Shown here piece after piece: positions 16,092-25,507 of a stretch of DNA of 35,940 nt (position 1 is its first letter; every line of letters starts with the position of its first letter). Below the pieces are notes generated by a model, which was not told the origin of the DNA, did no database searches, and saw only the letters and a list, made by a program, of their open reading frames with translations. Source of the DNA: an uncultured Bacilli bacterium. Its GTDB lineage: Bacteria > Bacillota_I > Bacilli_A > RF39 > UBA660. A program made the translations under genes and the position numbers. The stretch spans positions 1-35,940 of the forward strand of contig CALVKN010000011.1 in assembly GCA_944332715.1 (NCBI GenBank), in the 5' to 3' direction.

Positions 16092-16933
16092 AACATATTA
16101 CTCTTCGTTTTCTCTAAATAATTAACAGTTATTTTTATCTTAGGTTTTATAAAAATGCCAATACTATCATAATTACAAAAATAATTTTTACTTATCTTTT
16201 CTTTTAAAACCTCACTTACTATATCTCTACTTTTACTAACACTTAACTTACCAACAAAATATAGTTTACTATTATTTTTTTCCCCTAAAAGCAAACTAAG
16301 TCCTACTTTGTTTTTAATATATCCACCGATATAAAAAGTATCTGTTTGATAATTTTTTAACTTAATCCACACATCACTTCTTTTATTTACGTAATATCTA
16401 CTTTCCTTTTCTTTAGCAACAATTCCTTCCAATCCCATTTTTTTAACTGCTCTAAACAATTTTTCTCCATCATCATAAGTAACTGACTTAACAAAATATT
16501 TTGTATCTTTAAATTTATTTAAAACCATTTTTCTATCCACTAACTTACATTCTGTTAAATCTTGATCCTGATAAATTATATCAAATGCTACAAATACTAC
16601 TGGATTATCTCTAACTTCTTCCTTAATCTTTACTTCATTTTTTAATCGCATTCTTTTTTGCAAACTATTAAAAGATGGTTTATCTCTATTAAATAAAACT
16701 ATTTCTCCATCAAAAATACATTTTTTATTATGCATTATTTTTCTTATTTCATCTAATTCAGGAAATAAATGTGTAACATCAACATTATTTCTAGTTCTAA
16801 TATTAATTTTTTCCTTACTTACATAAATTAAAGCCCTAATTCCATCAAATTTTATTTCATATAAATACTTTTTATCAAAATCAAATGGCATCTCTGCAAG
16901 TAACATTGGTTTTAAATTTTTCTTATCAAACAT
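16073..16933 (-). CDS. ATP-dependent DNA ligase (LigD ligase-type, stand-alone)
   Basis: This 286-residue protein seals DNA ends using ATP. The adenylation lysine is K28 in EIKFDGIR (motif I). RTRNN, FDGEIV, VFVAFDII, GLEGIVAKE and DVWIKLK cover the other nucleotidyltransferase motifs. An OB-fold-like C-terminal part (FYIGGYIKNK...LYFVGKLSVS) follows, with a shortened motif VI region. Length and sequence resemble the ligase domain of LigD rather than NAD ligase (LigA). The start codon overlaps the last codons of Ku by 8 bp, so the two are coupled, as expected for partners in end joining. It ends at a strong terminator. Confidence 0.93.
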   Translation of the reverse strand: MFDKKNLKPMLLAEMPFDFDKKYLYEIKFDGIRALIYVSKEKINIRTRNNVDVTHLFPELDEIRKIMHNKKCIFDGEIVLFNRDKPSFNSLQKRMRLKNEVKIKEEVRDNPVVFVAFDIIYQDQDLTECKLVDRKMVLNKFKDTKYFVKSVTYDDGEKLFRAVKKMGLEGIVAKEKESRYYVNKRSDVWIKLKNYQTDTFYIGGYIKNKVGLSLLLGEKNNSKLYFVGKLSVSKSRDIVSEVLKEKISKNYFCNYDSIGIFIKPKIKITVNYLEKTKSNMLRHPFL

Positions 16934-17666
16934 TTTTTAAACTTAACTCCAAGGCTTTCATTAAATCCTTAATATTATTTTTCTCTTTAACTTTAACAGC
17001 CTTTGGTTTAATCCCTTTTTGCTTTTTACTTATTGCTTTTTTTATATTTTCTTGATATTCATCGACATACTCTAGAGGTTCAAATTTCATCTTTAATGAA
17101 TCAATTAATTTTACTGCTAAATCTAATTCTTTCTTAGTATATTTAGCGCTAGTAATAGCATCAGGTACAACTATTTCTTCTTCAAAATAAAGGGTACTCA
17201 TAATCATTACATCTTGAAGCATCCTTATAGCAACATAATAAAATTTGGTAGAAATTATTGTTTTAGCAATAGCTATTTTTTTACTAGAAATTAAAGCATC
17301 CCTAAATAAACTAAATGCTTTACTCCTGCTTGGAACTGATACAACGTAACTTTTTTCATAATATATTGGATCAATTTCTTTTTCTAGAACAAACCCTACA
17401 ATTTCAATATTTCCTTCCGTTTCAACTCGCAAACTTTTTAACTCATCATTTGTTAAAGTTATATATTTATCATCACTTATTTTATATCCCTTTATAATGT
17501 CGCTTTGCTTAACTTCTTTTTTACAATGTGGACAATACTTTACATATTTAATACGTGTCAAACACTTCTTATGAAGTTGATTAAAACTAACATCATTATC
17601 TTGAATAATTGGATTAATTGTTACTGGTATATTTACTAATCCAAAAGAAATACTACTTTTCTTCAT
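16926..17666 (-). CDS. ku: Ku protein, end-joining DNA end binder
   Basis: This 246-residue protein forms the ring that binds broken DNA ends and recruits ligase. The start MKKSSISFGLVNIPVTI is the canonical Ku N-terminus. Other family marks are LHKKCLTRIKYVKYCPHCKKEV, YEKSYVVSVP, AFSLFRDAL, KFYYVAIR and the C-terminal LMKALELSL followed by a basic linker. I start at 17666: a longer frame runs 27 codons upstream, but AAAGGTG precedes this ATG and family alignment fits. The start overlaps the end of the FAD/Rieske gene by 14 bp, and the end overlaps the ligase start by 8 bp, so all three are one tightly coupled operon. Confidence 0.95.
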   Translation of the reverse strand: MKKSSISFGLVNIPVTINPIIQDNDVSFNQLHKKCLTRIKYVKYCPHCKKEVKQSDIIKGYKISDDKYITLTNDELKSLRVETEGNIEIVGFVLEKEIDPIYYEKSYVVSVPSRSKAFSLFRDALISSKKIAIAKTIISTKFYYVAIRMLQDVMIMSTLYFEEEIVVPDAITSAKYTKKELDLAVKLIDSLKMKFEPLEYVDEYQENIKKAISKKQKGIKPKAVKVKEKNNIKDLMKALELSLKNV

Positions 17667-19110
17667 CACTTTCACCTTTCTTAAATGTAATATCATAATT
17701 GCTCGGTCCTTCGATACATGCTCCATCAATATCAAATCTTGAACCATGACATAAACAATCCCAAGTCATCTCAACTTCATTAAAAACTAAACCGCATTTC
17801 ATGTGAGGACACCTATTTAAGACAATATGTTCTACTCCCCTTTCATCTTTATAAATTGCTACATTCTTATCATCTATCTTTGTATATAAAACATTTTTAT
17901 TATTAACATTTCCCTTATTACATTTAACCATTGCTTTAACACTCCCATAAACATCTGGAAAAAATCTTACAACCTTATTCCAATTAAGAAGTCGATCAGG
18001 TTTAAAAAGTTGCGCATATTTATTAAATTTTTTTATAATTATATCTTTAATAAGAACTCCCGAAAGTGTTGCATTAGTCATACCCCAAGTGTTATATCCA
18101 CATGCTACTAACAACCCATCATCATCCTCATCAATTCTCCCAATTAAAGGTAAATAATCACTAGTTATAATATCTTTATTGCTCCATACATACAAAAAAT
18201 CATAAATTTTCTTTAAATAATCAAAATTTTGTTTAATACTTTTAACATTAGGAGTAGCATAAGAATTAAATAAATATATTAAATAATTATTATTCTTATC
18301 ATGGTGATATCTATAAGAAATAGTTGGTGTATCTATATTAATAGCATTTATATTTTTATATTCACTCAACCTTACAGCCCCAACATATGATGTTTCTGTA
18401 TGACTTTTAAAAGGTAAAAATAATGGCACCACAAAATAGGGATAATGAGTAGCTATTACTATATGATTTGCTTGAATAGTTTTTCCATTAACTAACCCAC
18501 TATATTTTCCATCATCTCTAATAATTTTTTCTACTTTCGAATTTTCATAAACATAATCACGCAAGATATTTTTAAGCCCCAACACATACTTAACTGGATG
18601 AAACATATATGTATCATCTACACTTATCGCCCACTTGAAATCACTGCTATTTTGGACAAAAGAAACATCAACTCCTGCTTCTTTTAAAAAATTATATTCT
18701 TCAATTAACGCATCTTTATTTTCATTGGTAAAAAGATATGATGTTGTTTTTTCTATATTACAATCGATATTTTCTTTATCAATTATTCTTTTCAATTCCC
18801 TAACGGCCCATCTTTGACTCTCTAAATACTTAAAGGCTGTATCTTTATTACCGAATCTCCGAATATTTCTATAAATATTCTCCTGTAAATATGTAATCTT
18901 CGCGGTACTTCTACTTGTTACACCTGCGCCACACTTATTTCTTTCAACTAAAATTGCATCAACACCACTTTTTCGCATGTTGTAAAGAACTGATAAACCT
19001 GTAATACCTCCACCAACAACTAAAGTATCACATTTTAAATCCTTAATCACTTTCTTAGCAACTGGCATTTTTACATCTAACCATATACTTTTATTTTTCA
19101 TAAACATCAT
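17653..19110 (-). CDS. FAD-dependent oxidoreductase with C-terminal Rieske domain
   Basis: This 485-residue protein has an N-terminal FAD-binding fold of the DAO type (TLVVGGGITGLS, ILVERN, and later GLLVACGYNTWGMT) and a C-terminal Rieske 2Fe-2S domain with CPH and CLCH ligands (C-x-H ... C-x2-H). It resembles the Bacillus YhfW group, whose substrate is unknown. No signal peptide is present. Three start codons lie close together (19110, 19107, 19101) and no strong SD decides between them. It is the first gene of the operon with Ku and ligase, overlapping Ku by 14 bp. That a redox flavoprotein leads an end-joining operon is unusual and may reflect oxidative-damage control or a shared stress promoter. 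Confidence 0.9.
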   Translation of the reverse strand: MMFMKNKSIWLDVKMPVAKKVIKDLKCDTLVVGGGITGLSVLYNMRKSGVDAILVERNKCGAGVTSRSTAKITYLQENIYRNIRRFGNKDTAFKYLESQRWAVRELKRIIDKENIDCNIEKTTSYLFTNENKDALIEEYNFLKEAGVDVSFVQNSSDFKWAISVDDTYMFHPVKYVLGLKNILRDYVYENSKVEKIIRDDGKYSGLVNGKTIQANHIVIATHYPYFVVPLFLPFKSHTETSYVGAVRLSEYKNINAINIDTPTISYRYHHDKNNNYLIYLFNSYATPNVKSIKQNFDYLKKIYDFLYVWSNKDIITSDYLPLIGRIDEDDDGLLVACGYNTWGMTNATLSGVLIKDIIIKKFNKYAQLFKPDRLLNWNKVVRFFPDVYGSVKAMVKCNKGNVNNKNVLYTKIDDKNVAIYKDERGVEHIVLNRCPHMKCGLVFNEVEMTWDCLCHGSRFDIDGACIEGPSNYDITFKKGESDEEK

Positions 19111-19235
19111 TATTAGTATGTAAAATATTCATAATTTTAAACTAATCACCACAAATATTTACATATTAATATTTATTGGCAAATTTTAGCAATCATTTGT
19201 TCGTTATTTATGATATAATATTATCGGTGATTATT
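19111..19235. promoter_or_regulatory. Divergent promoter region between end-joining and radical SAM operons
   Basis: Both repair clusters start from this 125-bp gap. On the plus strand TGATATAAT (19211-19219) is an extended -10, and GGTGAT (19226-19231) is the ribosome binding site, so the plus leader is only about ten bases. On the minus strand no clear consensus promoter is visible. Confidence 0.6.
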
Positions 19236-20435
19236 ATGACTACTGAAGAAAAACTTCAAATACTTGCTGATAGTGCTAAATATGATGCATCATGCTCATC
19301 TAGTGGAAGCACTCGTTCCAACAAAAATGGTTTAGGTAATGCCGCTGTAAATGGAATATGCCACTCATTTTCTGCTGATGGTAGATGTATTTCCCTACTA
19401 AAGATACTACTTACTAATTGTTGTATTTTTGATTGTAAATACTGTTTAAATCGCCGAAGTAATAACATTAAAAGAGCGATATTTACTCCCGAAGAAGTAT
19501 GTGAAATTACAATTAACTTTTACAAACGCAACTATATCGAAGGCCTATTTTTGAGTTCTGGTATTATCAAAAGTCCTGACTATACCATGGAATTACTTAT
19601 TAAAACCATTTCTCTACTTAGATATAAATATAATTTCCACGGCTATATCCACGCTAAGGCCATACCAGGATCTAATGAAATGCTTGTCAAAAAATTAGGA
19701 AAATTAGTAGATCGTTTAAGTACTAATATTGAACTACCTAGCAAGTCTAGTCTGAAATTACTTGCACCAAATAAAAATAGTGATGATATTGAAACTATTA
19801 TGACAACTATTAAAAAAAACACTAATAAAACTTTTGCACCCGCTGGCCAAAGCACTCAAATGATCATCGGAGCTACCAAAGAATCCGATAAGGAAATAAT
19901 GCAAAAAAGTTCCACACTTTATCAAAGCATGCACCTAAAAAGAGTCTTCTATTCGGCATACATACCAGTAAATAAAGATAATTATTTACCAAGCATTACC
20001 ACCCCACCATTAATCCGCGAAAATCGCCTTTATCAAACAGACTGGTTACTAAGATTTTATCACTTTAGCGTTTCAGAAATTTTTGATAAAGATGAAAACT
20101 TAAATGTTTTAATTGACCCCAAAACAAATTGGGCAATCAACCATTTAGAATACTTTCCTAAAGAAATTAATACCGCATCATTTAATGAACTAATACGCAT
20201 ACCTGGTATAGGTATTACATCCGCTAAAAAAATTGTTTCTTCGCGAAAATATTTTACTATAAATTTTACTGATTTAAAAAATATGGGGATAAGTATAAAG
20301 AAAGCCAAATACTTTATTACTTGTAATAATAAATTTTTTGATAACTTATTCACTATAAATAAAAGTTCCATCTTACAAAGTTTAATAGCACCCAAGAAAA
20401 AAATTGTTCAATTAAGTTTATTTAATAATGAATAA
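19236..20435 (+). CDS. Putative DNA modification/repair radical SAM protein with C-terminal clamp motif
   Basis: This 399-residue protein matches the radical SAM family usually described as linked to a UDG-like partner (TIGR03916 type). The cluster motif C63-x3-C67-x2-C70 (CCIFDCKYC) binds the 4Fe-4S cluster, and an N-terminal segment with C20, C42 and C51 is typical of the family. Residues about 320-340 (IRIPGIGITSAKKIV) form a helix-hairpin-helix that would grip DNA. The C-terminus ends in QLSLF (392-396), the textbook bacterial beta-clamp-binding motif, implying action at the replication sliding clamp. I start at 19236 with GGTGAT upstream, not at the longer frame. The next gene overlaps its stop by 8 bp. 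The reaction is unknown. Confidence 0.92.
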   Translation: MTTEEKLQILADSAKYDASCSSSGSTRSNKNGLGNAAVNGICHSFSADGRCISLLKILLTNCCIFDCKYCLNRRSNNIKRAIFTPEEVCEITINFYKRNYIEGLFLSSGIIKSPDYTMELLIKTISLLRYKYNFHGYIHAKAIPGSNEMLVKKLGKLVDRLSTNIELPSKSSLKLLAPNKNSDDIETIMTTIKKNTNKTFAPAGQSTQMIIGATKESDKEIMQKSSTLYQSMHLKRVFYSAYIPVNKDNYLPSITTPPLIRENRLYQTDWLLRFYHFSVSEIFDKDENLNVLIDPKTNWAINHLEYFPKEINTASFNELIRIPGIGITSAKKIVSSRKYFTINFTDLKNMGISIKKAKYFITCNNKFFDNLFTINKSSILQSLIAPKKKIVQLSLFNNE

Positions 20436-21186
20436 CTACTCTGTTTTATATGATGGCACTTTTATAAACTTACTAACAACTATAAAATATTTATTAATAG
20501 AAAAAATCAAACCTACAAATATTGTCGAAGAAGGAACATGCTTTCCTACTATATTTGATACTATTTATAAACCAAATATAGAAAACAATCCTACTATTAT
20601 CAAAGAAATAATTAATATAAGTTCAAAACAAATCTTAAAAATTATTTACTACATTTATTTAAGTAATAATGAAAATAAAGAACTAATAATTTATTATTTT
20701 GTTTTAAATACATTTATATTCAAAGAAAAAGTTATTTATCAAAGAAACTTAAAATGTGTTAGAGAAGCCTTAAAAATTAGTCATCATGTAAGTAGTGAGG
20801 CTCACAAATTAAAGGGATTTACTAGATTTAAGATGATTAAAGGTAAATTTCTCTATGCAGAGATATCTCCCGATAATAATATATTAGAGTTATTATCGCT
20901 ACACTTTAAAAAAAGATTACCAAATGAACTATGGATAATAAAAGATACCAAAAGAAATATTTTAAGCATCTATAATAAAAAGGATTTTACCATATATTTA
21001 GCGGATGATATAAATTTATTAGAGTTAGAAAATAATACCGGTGATACCTATTATGAAAATTTGTGGAAAACATTTTTCCAAACAATTGCTATCAAAGAAA
21101 GAACCAATAAAAAAAGACAAATGAGTTTTATGCCTAAAAAATATTGGCATAATATGATTGAAATGGAGGATTTATGCAAAAAGTAA
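20428..21186 (+). CDS. UDG-superfamily-like DNA metabolism protein (DUF4130, TIGR03915 type)
   Basis: This 252-residue protein is the standard partner of the preceding radical SAM protein. Family marks are the middle REALKISHHVSSEAHKLKGFTRFKMIKGKFLYAEISPDNN and the C-terminal KRQMSFMPKKYWHNMIEM. Families of this type are placed near uracil-DNA glycosylases, so it may bind or excise a modified base, but no activity is known to me. Its ATG lies within the last codons of the radical SAM gene (8-bp overlap) with only a weak SD, pointing to translational coupling and a roughly 1:1 complex. Its own last codons hold the SD (GGAGG) and start of the chaperonin gene. Confidence 0.9.
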   Translation: MNNYSVLYDGTFINLLTTIKYLLIEKIKPTNIVEEGTCFPTIFDTIYKPNIENNPTIIKEIINISSKQILKIIYYIYLSNNENKELIIYYFVLNTFIFKEKVIYQRNLKCVREALKISHHVSSEAHKLKGFTRFKMIKGKFLYAEISPDNNILELLSLHFKKRLPNELWIIKDTKRNILSIYNKKDFTIYLADDINLLELENNTGDTYYENLWKTFFQTIAIKERTNKKRQMSFMPKKYWHNMIEMEDLCKK

Positions 21187-22706
21187 TTAAAGGAAAAGAA
21201 CTATTAGATTATATTGAAACATCTATAACTATATTATCGGATGCAGTTAAAACAACTCTTGGACCAAATGGCAATAATGTAATTATCAACAATAATGAAA
21301 GTGCCCCGTTTATTACTAATGATGGAGTAACTATAGCAGCAAATATAAATGATGAAGATGAAATAATTAACACTATATTATCTATAATTAAGGAAAGTGC
21401 CATCAAAACTGATAGTGATGTTGGGGATGGTACTACTACCACTATTGTTCTACTTGAAAGTATTTATAAAAACAGTTTAAAATGTCTTAGAACTAAAAGC
21501 GCTTTAGCCTTAAAAGAAGAACTATTAGTAGCAAGTAATATTATTATTGAAAAACTAACTGCTTTAAGTCATACACCCAAAGACACTGAATTAACAAGCA
21601 TTGCAAGTATTTCTGCTAATGATGAAAATATCGGTAAATTAATTACGGACTTTTATCTAAAACTAAATAAAAGTGATAACATAAAAATAATTGAAAATAC
21701 TCAAAATTCCAAAGATTACGTAATAAAAGAAACAGGATATTTTATTGAAAATACCATATCTTCTCCTTACTTTATCAAAGAAAAAAATCTAACTATTAAA
21801 AACCCCACCATTATTTTATCAACCAAAGAAATAGCTAACATTTTAGAACTAGAAAAAATCATTTATGATAATAACAAATTAAAAAAAGATATCATCATTA
21901 TTGCTGATTCATTTACTGATAATGTAATTAATGATTGTTTAGCCTTAAACTATGAAACCGAACAAAAAATAATTTTAATAAATAATCCAGAATATGGAAC
22001 AAGGAGACTTTCGATAATTGATGACTTAATAAAAATATCTGCTAGTAAATACGAATATGATTTTTATCAAGGATCAATAAATGAATTTAAATTCACAGAA
22101 GATAAATTATATTTTATATATGAACCTAATGAAAATATAAATAAATATATTATCAAATTGAAAAATACATACGAAAAAGCAAGTGATGAATATGAAAAAA
22201 ATTTCCTTAAAAATCGTATTAGTAAACTAACTATGACCTATGGTTATATCTGTGTTGGAGGCCAAACTATCCTTGAACGCCGCGAAAAAAAGATGCGTTT
22301 TACTGATGCCCTATGTGCCCTTAATGCTACCAAAGATGGCGTAATCCCTGGTTCTTCTCTTCCCTTTTATCAAATTAGTGAAGAATTAAATTTAGATAGT
22401 GATGCTAACACTATATTACATGATGCCCTAAAATCCCCACTTATTAGGATACTACAAAACAGTAATACTAACCCTGAAGAAATTATCAAAAAAATAAAAG
22501 ATAAAGATTACAAAATAATTTATAACGCCAAAAATAAAACATTTGAACCCTTAAATAGCACAAATGTTTTAGACAATTTACGTGTAGCAAAGTGTGCATT
22601 TAATAATGCTTTATCAATTGCAAGTATGTTACTTACAACTTCCCACTTAGTAATAAACACTACTCCCAAAAATTATAATATAAATAGTTTCAACGATGAA
22701 ATTTAA
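21174..22706 (+). CDS. Divergent GroEL-like chaperonin
   Basis: This 510-residue protein is a group I chaperonin relative: [11 protein letters not shown] and ITNDGVTIA (24-54), DVGDGTTTT (82-90, ATP site, D85), [16 protein letters not shown], and [19 protein letters not shown] (372-390, D378 equal to the catalytic D398 of E. coli GroEL). The other hydrolysis residue, D52 in E. coli, is asparagine here (N39), and the apical domain is very divergent. There is no GGM-repeat tail and no GroES gene beside it, so it is not the housekeeping chaperonin. The start overlaps the previous gene by 13 bp behind GGAGG. It is the third gene of the repair operon, so it may fold or assemble the radical SAM/DUF4130 pair (inference). 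Its stop codon overlaps the stop of the converging AAA gene. Confidence 0.9.
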   Translation: MQKVIKGKELLDYIETSITILSDAVKTTLGPNGNNVIINNNESAPFITNDGVTIAANINDEDEIINTILSIIKESAIKTDSDVGDGTTTTIVLLESIYKNSLKCLRTKSALALKEELLVASNIIIEKLTALSHTPKDTELTSIASISANDENIGKLITDFYLKLNKSDNIKIIENTQNSKDYVIKETGYFIENTISSPYFIKEKNLTIKNPTIILSTKEIANILELEKIIYDNNKLKKDIIIIADSFTDNVINDCLALNYETEQKIILINNPEYGTRRLSIIDDLIKISASKYEYDFYQGSINEFKFTEDKLYFIYEPNENINKYIIKLKNTYEKASDEYEKNFLKNRISKLTMTYGYICVGGQTILERREKKMRFTDALCALNATKDGVIPGSSLPFYQISEELNLDSDANTILHDALKSPLIRILQNSNTNPEEIIKKIKDKDYKIIYNAKNKTFEPLNSTNVLDNLRVAKCAFNNALSIASMLLTTSHLVINTTPKNYNINSFNDEI

Positions 22707-23623
22707 CCCATATCATCTAAATTTACACCTTCAGCAACAATCATATCTGCAAATTCCACTTTAAATCTTTCAATTTCTTTCTTTTTAGCATCTTCATATA
22801 TGTTTTTAGCATTACATATTGCTTTATAAAAATGTTTTAATGTTACAATCTTTTGATTATCATATAAGGCATAAGTAAATGCATTAGCAACAATTGTTAA
22901 ACAAATATCTGGATACCTACTAGCAACTTCATACACTCTTTTATATTCATCAGTCATCTCTACAATAAAAGCCATGATTTTTTCTACCACAAATGGTTGA
23001 TAATTAAGTTTTACGCCAATTTGCTTTTCTAGTTTTGGAATAGTACCCATTAATATTTTTACAACTGTTGGTTTATCGGCCTCTAAAACATCGATTTTTT
23101 GAAATCTTCGCAAGAAAGCTCTATCTCTTAAAATATATTGTTCATATTCTTCTGTCGTTGTTGCCCCAATCATCTTTATTGTTCCTCGGTCAAGACCCGC
23201 TTTTAACATATTAGCAAAGTCTAGTCCTCCTGATTTATTAACTAACAAGTGTGTTTCATCAATAAATATAATTGTATTTGTTCTCTCAGTTAATTCTCGT
23301 ACTAATAAATCAATTCTATTTTCAATTTGTCCTTCACTATTAGTTGAACCAATTAAACTAGTAATATTTACCTTTATTAGTGACCAACCCTTTAATGCAT
23401 CGGGGACCATACCTTTTTGAATACGATAAGCAAGGCCTTCCACTATTGCTGTTTTACCAATCCCAGGCTTACCAACAAGCAAAGCACTTTTTTCAGGTGT
23501 TAAAAGTGTTAAAATCATTTGTTTTATTTCATTATCTCTTGCAATCGCTGGATCAGTAATATATTCTTTTTTCGTTAAATCTTCTCCATATCTTTCTAAC
23601 ATAGATATTTTTTCTTCATTCAT
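22703..23623 (-). CDS. Stand-alone Clp-D1-like AAA+ ATPase
   Basis: This 306-residue protein equals the first ATPase domain of ClpA/ClpB/ClpC without the N-domain, middle domain or second ring. Walker A is GKPGIGKT, Walker B IIFIDETH, sensor 1 [10 protein letters not shown], and the arginine finger region [10 protein letters not shown]. The pore loop that reads KYRGEFE in ClpB is NSEGQIE here, so the substrate-gripping tyrosine is missing and threading activity is doubtful. I start at 23623, behind GGGAAGTG, four bases after the glycosyltransferase stop; a longer frame to 23641 would cover that SD. It is the third gene of a coupled operon with a glycosyltransferase and a membrane protein, and it converges on the chaperonin gene with overlapping stop codons and no room for a terminator. 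Confidence 0.88.
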   Translation of the reverse strand: MNEEKISMLERYGEDLTKKEYITDPAIARDNEIKQMILTLLTPEKSALLVGKPGIGKTAIVEGLAYRIQKGMVPDALKGWSLIKVNITSLIGSTNSEGQIENRIDLLVRELTERTNTIIFIDETHLLVNKSGGLDFANMLKAGLDRGTIKMIGATTTEEYEQYILRDRAFLRRFQKIDVLEADKPTVVKILMGTIPKLEKQIGVKLNYQPFVVEKIMAFIVEMTDEYKRVYEVASRYPDICLTIVANAFTYALYDNQKIVTLKHFYKAICNAKNIYEDAKKKEIERFKVEFADMIVAEGVNLDDMG

Positions 23624-23627
23624 ATTT

Positions 23628-24713
23628 TCACTTCCCATCATTCATATATTTTATCACATATTCTACTAAACTTTTAGCAGAATATTTATTTATCAATTTC
23701 TTTTGGTTGCTAATCATATCGTTTCTTAATTTACTATCTTCAAGTAATCTTTTAGTAGCATTAACTATATTATCTATATTATTTGCTCTTATACTCATAT
23801 TATTACGTTCAAAAAAATTAGCATTATAATCTTCCACTCCTGGAATTGGCATCATATGCACAAGTGGTTTATTCATCGCTGCAATTTCTGTTGTAGTAAG
23901 TCCACCAGGTTTAGATATTATAACTGTACTTGAAGCCATATAATCATTCATATTATTAACAAAACCTTTAACAATTAAATGTTTATTATCTATTTTTTCT
24001 AAATCATTTTTTAAAGTTTCATTTGTTCCACATATAACAACAACATAAGCATTAGGTATATTAGCAAGCAAATTCAAAACAATATCTTTAACATGACCAA
24101 ATCCCATACTTCCACTAGTGAGTAAAACAACTTTTTTATTTTTAAATTCCGGCATTTCTTTAGTATTAAAAAATGAACTAGCAACGGGTATTCCAGTTGG
24201 AAGCAAAATATCTTCTTTAAATCCTTTTTTTATAAAATCATCCTTTAATAAAGAGCTAGGTATTACAAACAAATCTGGATTAGTTTCCTCCCAAAAAGGA
24301 ATACACTCATAATCTGTTGCTACATTTATAAACTTAATATCTTTTTCTTTTTTTAATTTAGTTAACGCTAAGCACGGAAAAAGATGCGTACCAATTGCTA
24401 AATCATAATTATTTTCTGTTAAAAATTTATCTAACTTTTCTTTAACTAAAACATTAAGTCCATAAACAGGACTAGGGATATTTGTTTTACTATAAAGTTC
24501 TCCAAGTTTATATACTCCCCCAAATATATTGCCATTACCTTTAGTACTATCTAAATATAATTTTTCAATAATCTTTGCAGCATTATCCCCTACAAGTTTA
24601 AGATAATCTTGAACATCACAAGTAATACCAAAATCATCAAATTCTTGTTTTATATATCTGGCACAGGCATTATGTCCACCACCTGTACTACAAGTAAAAA
24701 CAACTACTTTCAC
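23628..24713 (-). CDS. MGDG-synthase/UgtP-like glycolipid glycosyltransferase (GT28)
   Basis: This 361-residue protein has the N-terminal diacylglycerol-binding motif [10 protein letters not shown], the middle PTGIPV, and the nucleotide-sugar site [17 protein letters not shown], as in processive diacylglycerol glucosyltransferases (UgtP/YpfP) and MurG-like GT28 enzymes. It should attach sugar from UDP-glucose or UDP-galactose to diacylglycerol at the membrane, making glycolipid for membranes or lipoteichoic acid anchors. The start is GTG at 24713, which shares bases with the TGA of the upstream membrane protein (GTGA), with GGTGG as SD; an upstream TTG gives a longer frame but is less likely. 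It is followed four bases later by the AAA gene. Confidence 0.88.
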   Translation of the reverse strand: MKVVVFTCSTGGGHNACARYIKQEFDDFGITCDVQDYLKLVGDNAAKIIEKLYLDSTKGNGNIFGGVYKLGELYSKTNIPSPVYGLNVLVKEKLDKFLTENNYDLAIGTHLFPCLALTKLKKEKDIKFINVATDYECIPFWEETNPDLFVIPSSLLKDDFIKKGFKEDILLPTGIPVASSFFNTKEMPEFKNKKVVLLTSGSMGFGHVKDIVLNLLANIPNAYVVVICGTNETLKNDLEKIDNKHLIVKGFVNNMNDYMASSTVIISKPGGLTTTEIAAMNKPLVHMMPIPGVEDYNANFFERNNMSIRANNIDNIVNATKRLLEDSKLRNDMISNQKKLINKYSAKSLVEYVIKYMNDGK

Positions 24714-25354
24714 TTTCCACCACCCCAATTATTATTAAACATATTTGTAAGATATTCTTTATTAAAAGTTCTATCTAAAACTTCTTCATAAGCATTTTGT
24801 GGAGGAATCCCTCTTTCTGCTGCTTGAGCCCGCTCCACCGCACTATAAGTAAGTAACATATCACAAACTAAAAATATAGCAAGTCCTATAGCAAGCCTCT
24901 TACCGATATCATAATCTAACTTTTTAATAAAATTAATAACAAATGGATATATAGTCTTTATCCAAAATATCGCTAAAAGGCCCCAAAATAAAGAATACAT
25001 TAAACAAACACGTCCATTAATATTAAAAGGTTTAGCAGAATAGTCCCACGCTGTAAAGCCTAATACTAACTCCATACCAATACTCATTAGATATTCTAAA
25101 ATAGTACCACCAACAAAACCAATTATAAAAAGTTTAAAATTGTTATCATTTCGATGTTTATAAAGCATTGCTGATAAAACACAAGCACACAAACCATAGG
25201 CCATATTAAATGGTCCAATGACAACTGCTGAATGATTGATAATTACTCCTTTTTTAATAAAAGTCCATAAGCCTTCGATAATCCAACCCGCAACACACCC
25301 AAAGATAAATATCCAAAATAAATTATATAATTTCTCAATATTCTCTTTTTTCAT
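24710..25354 (-). CDS. CmpB-like integral membrane protein (putative ABC transporter type IV, PF06541)
   Basis: This 214-residue protein has about five to six membrane helices. The family pattern is clear: FIFGCVAGWIIEGLW, GPFNMAYGLCA, FVGGTILEYLMS, TAWDYSAKPFNINGRVCLMYSLFWGLLAI. The domain is common in Firmicutes and is labelled putative ABC transporter, although no ATPase partner is here and the function is unknown. The C-terminal tail is polar and ends in NWGGGK. The stop overlaps the GTG start of the glycosyltransferase, so membrane protein and enzyme are translationally coupled and may act on the same lipid pathway. An extended -10 (TGATATAAT) lies about 30 bases upstream. Confidence 0.85.
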   Translation of the reverse strand: MKKENIEKLYNLFWIFIFGCVAGWIIEGLWTFIKKGVIINHSAVVIGPFNMAYGLCACVLSAMLYKHRNDNNFKLFIIGFVGGTILEYLMSIGMELVLGFTAWDYSAKPFNINGRVCLMYSLFWGLLAIFWIKTIYPFVINFIKKLDYDIGKRLAIGLAIFLVCDMLLTYSAVERAQAAERGIPPQNAYEEVLDRTFNKEYLTNMFNNNWGGGK

Positions 25355-25381
25355 ACTATCACTTATTTTTCACATAACTAA

Positions 25382-25390
25382 ATTATATCA
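25382..25390 (-). promoter_or_regulatory. Extended -10 promoter of the membrane protein/glycosyltransferase/AAA operon
   Basis: TGATATAAT on the minus strand, TATAAT at 25387-25382. The -35 is weak, as expected for an extended -10 promoter. Confidence 0.5.
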
Positions 25391-25463
25391 TGAATATTCA
25401 AATATGAAAACTTAAACCAACAACGTGTTACATTATAATATGTATAATTAATAATTTTGTACA

Positions 25464-25494
25464 TAAAAACAAACCTAGGAAATACCTAAGTTTG
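25464..25494 (-). terminator. Intrinsic terminator after tRNA-Asn
   Basis: On the minus strand CAAACTTAGG pairs with CCTAGGTTTG (one wobble) around a 5-base loop, followed by TTTTTATG. Confidence 0.8.
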
Positions 25495-25507
25495 CTTAAA
25501 TACTTAA

